Position numbers and translations under genes: made by a program
In this document: one piece after another, positions 60,653-64,000 of the stretch
How positions within the stretch are numbered: position 1 is the stretch's first letter
Layout of the letters: every line of letters starts with the position of its first letter
Assembly (NCBI RefSeq): GCF_017654505.1
Contig: NC_054549.1
Coordinates: 26,162,147-26,226,146, forward strand
Source of the DNA: Polyodon spathula
Taxonomy: Eukaryota > Chordata > Actinopteri > Acipenseriformes > Polyodontidae
Length of the DNA stretch: 64,000 bases
Direction of reading: 5' to 3'
The notes under the pieces: generated by a model
The model's database searches: none
What the model was told of the DNA's origin: nothing
The model's input: the letters and a program-made list of their open reading frames with translations, nothing else

Positions 60653-62292
60653 TCATAACTGCTCTAATCTGTTTCTTCAGAAGATTCTGATTTGCAATGA
60701 ACTGTCTGTGGGAGACATGTCTCTCTCATGCATGGGAGAGCTCTCGCTGGTGCACAATAAAGATTCAGTACATGACTTCTATGTAATCCTTGGATAAGCT
60801 GTTACTTGCTAGTTTTATACTGTTGCAATTATTTCTATCACACAATCTGGCACATATTCCTGTTCTCTGTTGGTATCTGCCATCTTTTCTAGTTTGTCCA
60901 CAAACTAGTAAAATGACGTATGAACCACCCTGTATTACCGTCTCCCTTGATGCCACTGAAGTTGCTGAAACATAACCTTCTGACCGACTGTTGACCGCTG
61001 TAGCCTGAAAGCATACCTTTCCAGGTCTATTTCTGTTTGTGTATGTATCGGGGGCAGATTGGCCACCCAGAGCCTTGTAATCCTTAAATAAAACGAATAA
61101 CCATCTGAACATAATGGAAAGTACAAGCATGTGCTTCTAAATGGTACATTCCGCTCCGCCCTTCCACCTGTCATTACTGAATTACCATTCTAAATGGTAC
61201 ATTCCGCTCCGCCCTTCCACCTGTCATTACTGAATTAGCAAGGCCTGTAGGCCTGCCCGGCGCTCGTGTTTGGTTAGCTGAAGCTTATTTAAATGCATTG
61301 TAATAACAAGATCAGTTCCAAAGGGTTATGCCAACTTTTGTTGGTTTTTTTTTGTTCACTTTCTACAATGCAAATGAAACACACAGTAAGCTGAAGTGTG
61401 TCTTCATCTGGCTGCTTGGTTTGTCTTTGACTGTATCATCCTGTATGCTGCCTGTTCGAGGGGTGATCATGTCCGGTCAGGACTTTGCTTTTAAATGTAA
61501 ATGAACATTGCATAACAGGTTCAGACTCTCAAACATATTTAAAGCTATAAAAATATAACCTTAGCTGGAGGGCATTGTTCATTGACTATGTCGATAAGCC
61601 TGAGCCATACTACCAATAGGGGTGTTCTCTGTTGAGTTTTAACTGAAGCAGTCAATAACAACAAGGCCTTCTCCCCATAATGGGGCTCTCTGACTGGCGA
61701 AGGTGTTTACTAAACTGACGTGCTATTGATAATTCAGCCCCTTGGTATGATTGCAACGGAAACTGACTTTAGGCACTAACAATCCAGTATATTGATTTTT
61801 CTAATCTGTTGACTATTTAGATAATAAATGCAAACTCTGATACAGTATCTAGGAAGGAAGTTGCACTAAAGAAAAGCCATACATTAAGGGTAGAAACTTT
61901 TTTATATAACTAAAAGATAATTACTTATTGTAAAACATGAAACATCTGTCTATGTATCTTTCCACTTCTGTTGTGTACCTTGTGGGTGTTTGGTTGTGGA
62001 CGAACTATCTAGAAACAAACAAACAATGTTAAGTCTAGCGTACCCCTTCTTTTATCATAAAGCTGGCTATATAGTTACATCACACTCTTATCTCATGCCA
62101 CCTGCAGAGGAATACAAAGCCTTCTTTGAGTCCACTGGAAATCTTATAAATAACTACTAACACCTTCCGCAACAAAAGAACAGATAAAAGCAGAAGAGTT
62201 ACCTCTTTCTTATCTCGAGAGATCCATTTGGAGTTTATGGACCCCAAGCTCAGGCTTGGTAGCAAATGATTCAGAAGCTTGGCAAGGAACAC
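54127..62292 (-). CDS. mgll: MGLL, monoglyceride lipase, 3' part
   Basis: MGLL hydrolyses monoacylglycerols, including 2-arachidonoylglycerol, as a membrane-associated serine hydrolase of the alpha/beta fold. Three exons are present, in frame and in phase 0: 62203-62292 (KLLNHLLPSLSLGSINSKWI), 58425-58640 (ISFGMQLMRAAAKIEKALPD, then PFLLLHGNADKLCD) and 54127-54243 (YDGAYHALHKELPDTTSSVL, stop TAA at 54127-54129). They correspond to the last third of the about 300-residue protein. The catalytic Asp (in GNAD) and His (in GAYH) are kept. The exons with the GHSMGG-type nucleophile Ser and the N-terminus must lie beyond 64000. The protein ends RLPDGNPV, without the longer mammalian tail. Introns are large (about 4.2 and 3.6 kb) and repeat-bearing. 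Confidence 0.92.
54330..54475 (+). mobile_element. LINE (CR1/L2-like) RT C-terminal fragment
   Basis: An open frame reads MRLYKALVRSHFELCVRFWS then PQYQREAVALERVG, the typical LxPHLEYCVQxWSP...LERVQ segment of non-LTR retrotransposon ORF2. It is on the strand opposite to MGLL, in its last intron. Confidence 0.7.
60195..60335 (+). mobile_element. Small MITE, copy 3
   Basis: agtaaaagcatagcaaagtg, caataaagcactgtaaagct and a following aaaagcatatta segment resemble 13360-13480. The ends are less clear than at 53 kb. In the second MGLL intron seen here. Confidence 0.45.
60607..60652. repeat. (AAT)n microsatellite
   Basis: About 14 AAT units in an MGLL intron. Confidence 0.93.
61135..61240. repeat. 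53-bp tandem duplication
   Basis: The unit ttctaaatggtacattccgc...cattactgaatta occurs twice back to back with a period of 53 bp and essentially no differences, which suggests a recent duplication or an assembly artefact. Confidence 0.9.
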
Positions 62293-64000
62293 CTAAAAAC
62301 GATAAGACCCATGCAAAATGATTTTTACAAATCCACAAAAGGCATTTCAAAATCATTCAGGAGCAATGTTATAGATACCATATAGCACCCAATAGCTTAG
62401 TATATTACAATGGTGCACACATGAGATGTAAGCAGTAAAAAGTCATAAGAAAGCCATAACTTTCTAGAATGAGCTTAAATGTTTGACTGGCAACGTGGGA
62501 GGTTATAATAGGAAAGAAAGAATGTGTATTATCAGCCATATGGAAGAAACGATTTCTCCATTCCTTTAATGATGAACATTAAAGACATGGGCATATGCAT
62601 GTTTGGTTTAATTTAATTATATTGTTTAATTGTATTGTTCATTGTATTTGTTAATTGTATTATTTGTTTTATTGTTTAATTATCACCTGCACCTGGTAAC
62701 TTTTGCAAATTAATGCCAGGTGCGGGGGTCTAAAAGGCGAGCAGCCAGTCTGCTTGGGGCGTGGCTGTAGAGTCAGGAGCTTCATTGTTACCGTGTGTAA
62801 AGGTAAAACCTATGTTTGGTTTAAAGGTGTTTGTTAAAAGTGTGTGATGTTTTATTTGGCAGGTAGACAGCGTAGCTGTCCTGCGTGTTAGTCAGGGACC
62901 TGCCAGTGTTTAGTTAGCGCTCCAAAGTGGAGTTAGTTTTTTGTTTGTTCCGTTTTGTTTTGTGTTTATTAAAAAAACAGCGTGTCAGCGTTGGGGGAAA
63001 AAAAAAAAGAAATCTACGAGTGCTGGGTCTGCTTTTAAAGGGGCAATGAACGGCAGAGAGGTGCAGTCGTATAATATTATTTTTCCTCCATTCATGTCTT
63101 GGATAAATGTTAACCCACACATGTTCAATGTCTTACAGATTTATTGACCAAGGAGGTAAAGGGTGGCATTCATTCAGGCTTTATTCTTCACTGACATACT
63201 TGACTCAAAACACACACCTGCAAAATTGATCCTACAAATGTGAAAATGAACTTTCATTTAAAGGGGTTTGCTTGTTTCTGTTAACCAGGATAAGAGAGCA
63301 TGTCAATGCTGCACAGTCTCATTTACAGAACTGTCCCAGGGAAATACTTACAATGAGGGAACTGCACCCAAACAGGAAATGTCTGTTTTTAAACATACTA
63401 ACAAAACATTTATCATCATAGCTATAAAGTATTATTTAGTAATTCAATGACAAACGTTTTGACAGTCTTTTTTTCTTCAATGTTTTAAGGTACCTTAACC
63501 CTGACTCATTGCTAATGTCATTCCCACACTCCCTGTCAAGAATATTGAGAGATGAGCGAAGAATTAAAAAAAGAAAACTTGAATTTGGGACTGACACACT
63601 CACAAACGCACATGCAACCTCACACACAATCCCACAAAGCCTAATTCACTGCGGTTTCACAAACGTTCCCATTTTTTTTTTTTTTTTTTTTTTTTTATCA
63701 ACAACCTGTTTACATAACTGAAGCTATAGACAGTAGGTTATTTATATACATGGATGTCCACACACAACACCTACATAGTATTACAAAGAAAACGACTCTC
63801 GATCATTGGAGCTATAGCAACACTGAAAGGCTCACCTCACAGAGCTAACAAAATAATGCTAGTTAATCGTATCTAGTATGTATCAATCACTTCCGTGACA
63901 TTCAATTTTCAGTGACATCAAAAAACTGAAACCTTCTAAAAGCTTGGCATTTATTTTCTTTAAAATAACTCCCAGAAGCTTGATGCCTTTGAGTACCAAT
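62293..64000. other. MGLL intron, right end of window
   Basis: No further MGLL exon is recognised. A T tract lies at 63672-63697. The segment 62690-63000 may be a solo LTR (listed separately). Confidence 0.6.
62690..63010 (+). mobile_element. Possible solo LTR or other interspersed repeat
   Basis: A GC-richer block with a TATA-like tctaaaaggcgagcagcc near 62730 and a downstream attaaaaaaacagcg near 62968 has the promoter/poly(A) order of an LTR. Clear TG...CA ends and target duplications are not found, so this is weak. Confidence 0.3.

Noticed and set aside
60765..61174. 121-codon minus-strand frame in the MGLL intron
   Set aside because: No recognisable domain. It overlaps the 53-bp tandem duplication and is most likely a chance frame.

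Overview
The window is vertebrate nuclear DNA: split genes with GT-AG introns, long AT-rich non-coding stretches, long (TA)n tracts, many Tc1-type transposon remnants, tRNA-derived SINEs, LINE 3' ends and MITE-like palindromes. Codon-level similarity to fish and mammalian proteins, the Tc1 load and the repeat types point to a ray-finned fish. Decayed gene copies next to intact ones suggest a lineage with an extra genome duplication; a sturgeon or paddlefish is my best guess, but this is inference.

Layout: 1-4.2 kb is non-coding, with a LINE 3' end. 4.2-23.9 kb (minus strand) is an IFT122 locus (IFT-A subunit of the cilium). Twenty exons are recognisable, but the exons for the second WD40 propeller are absent, one C-terminal exon is absent and one splice donor is broken. 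It reads as a decaying copy. 23.9-24.8 kb is a head-to-head promoter region shared with MBD4 (plus strand, 24.8-31.1 kb), a complete thymine/uracil DNA glycosylase whose seven coding exons join in frame to 515 residues. 31.1-34.6 kb is intergenic and holds a chimeric Tc1 element. 34.7-43.3 kb (plus strand) is TMEM43, twelve exons joining in frame to 401 residues, with nested transposons in introns 10 and 11. 44.6-47.0 kb (minus strand) holds an XPC relic, tail-to-tail with TMEM43 as in other vertebrates, carrying a nonsense codon, a frameshift, in-frame deletions and a large internal deletion. 47-54 kb is repeat-rich intergenic DNA with a 59-bp minisatellite. 54.1-62.3 kb (minus strand) carries the last three coding exons of MGLL (monoglyceride lipase); the 5' exons lie beyond the window.

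The intact genes do not form a pathway; their order is conserved vertebrate synteny. The main biological signal is mixed fate: IFT122 and XPC copies decaying between intact MBD4, TMEM43 and MGLL. That pattern fits gene-by-gene loss from one copy of a duplicated chromosome segment. I found no CRISPR array, operon, rRNA or stand-alone tRNA gene, and no evidence of a novel multi-gene system. Protein assignments rest on remembered family sequences, not on a search.
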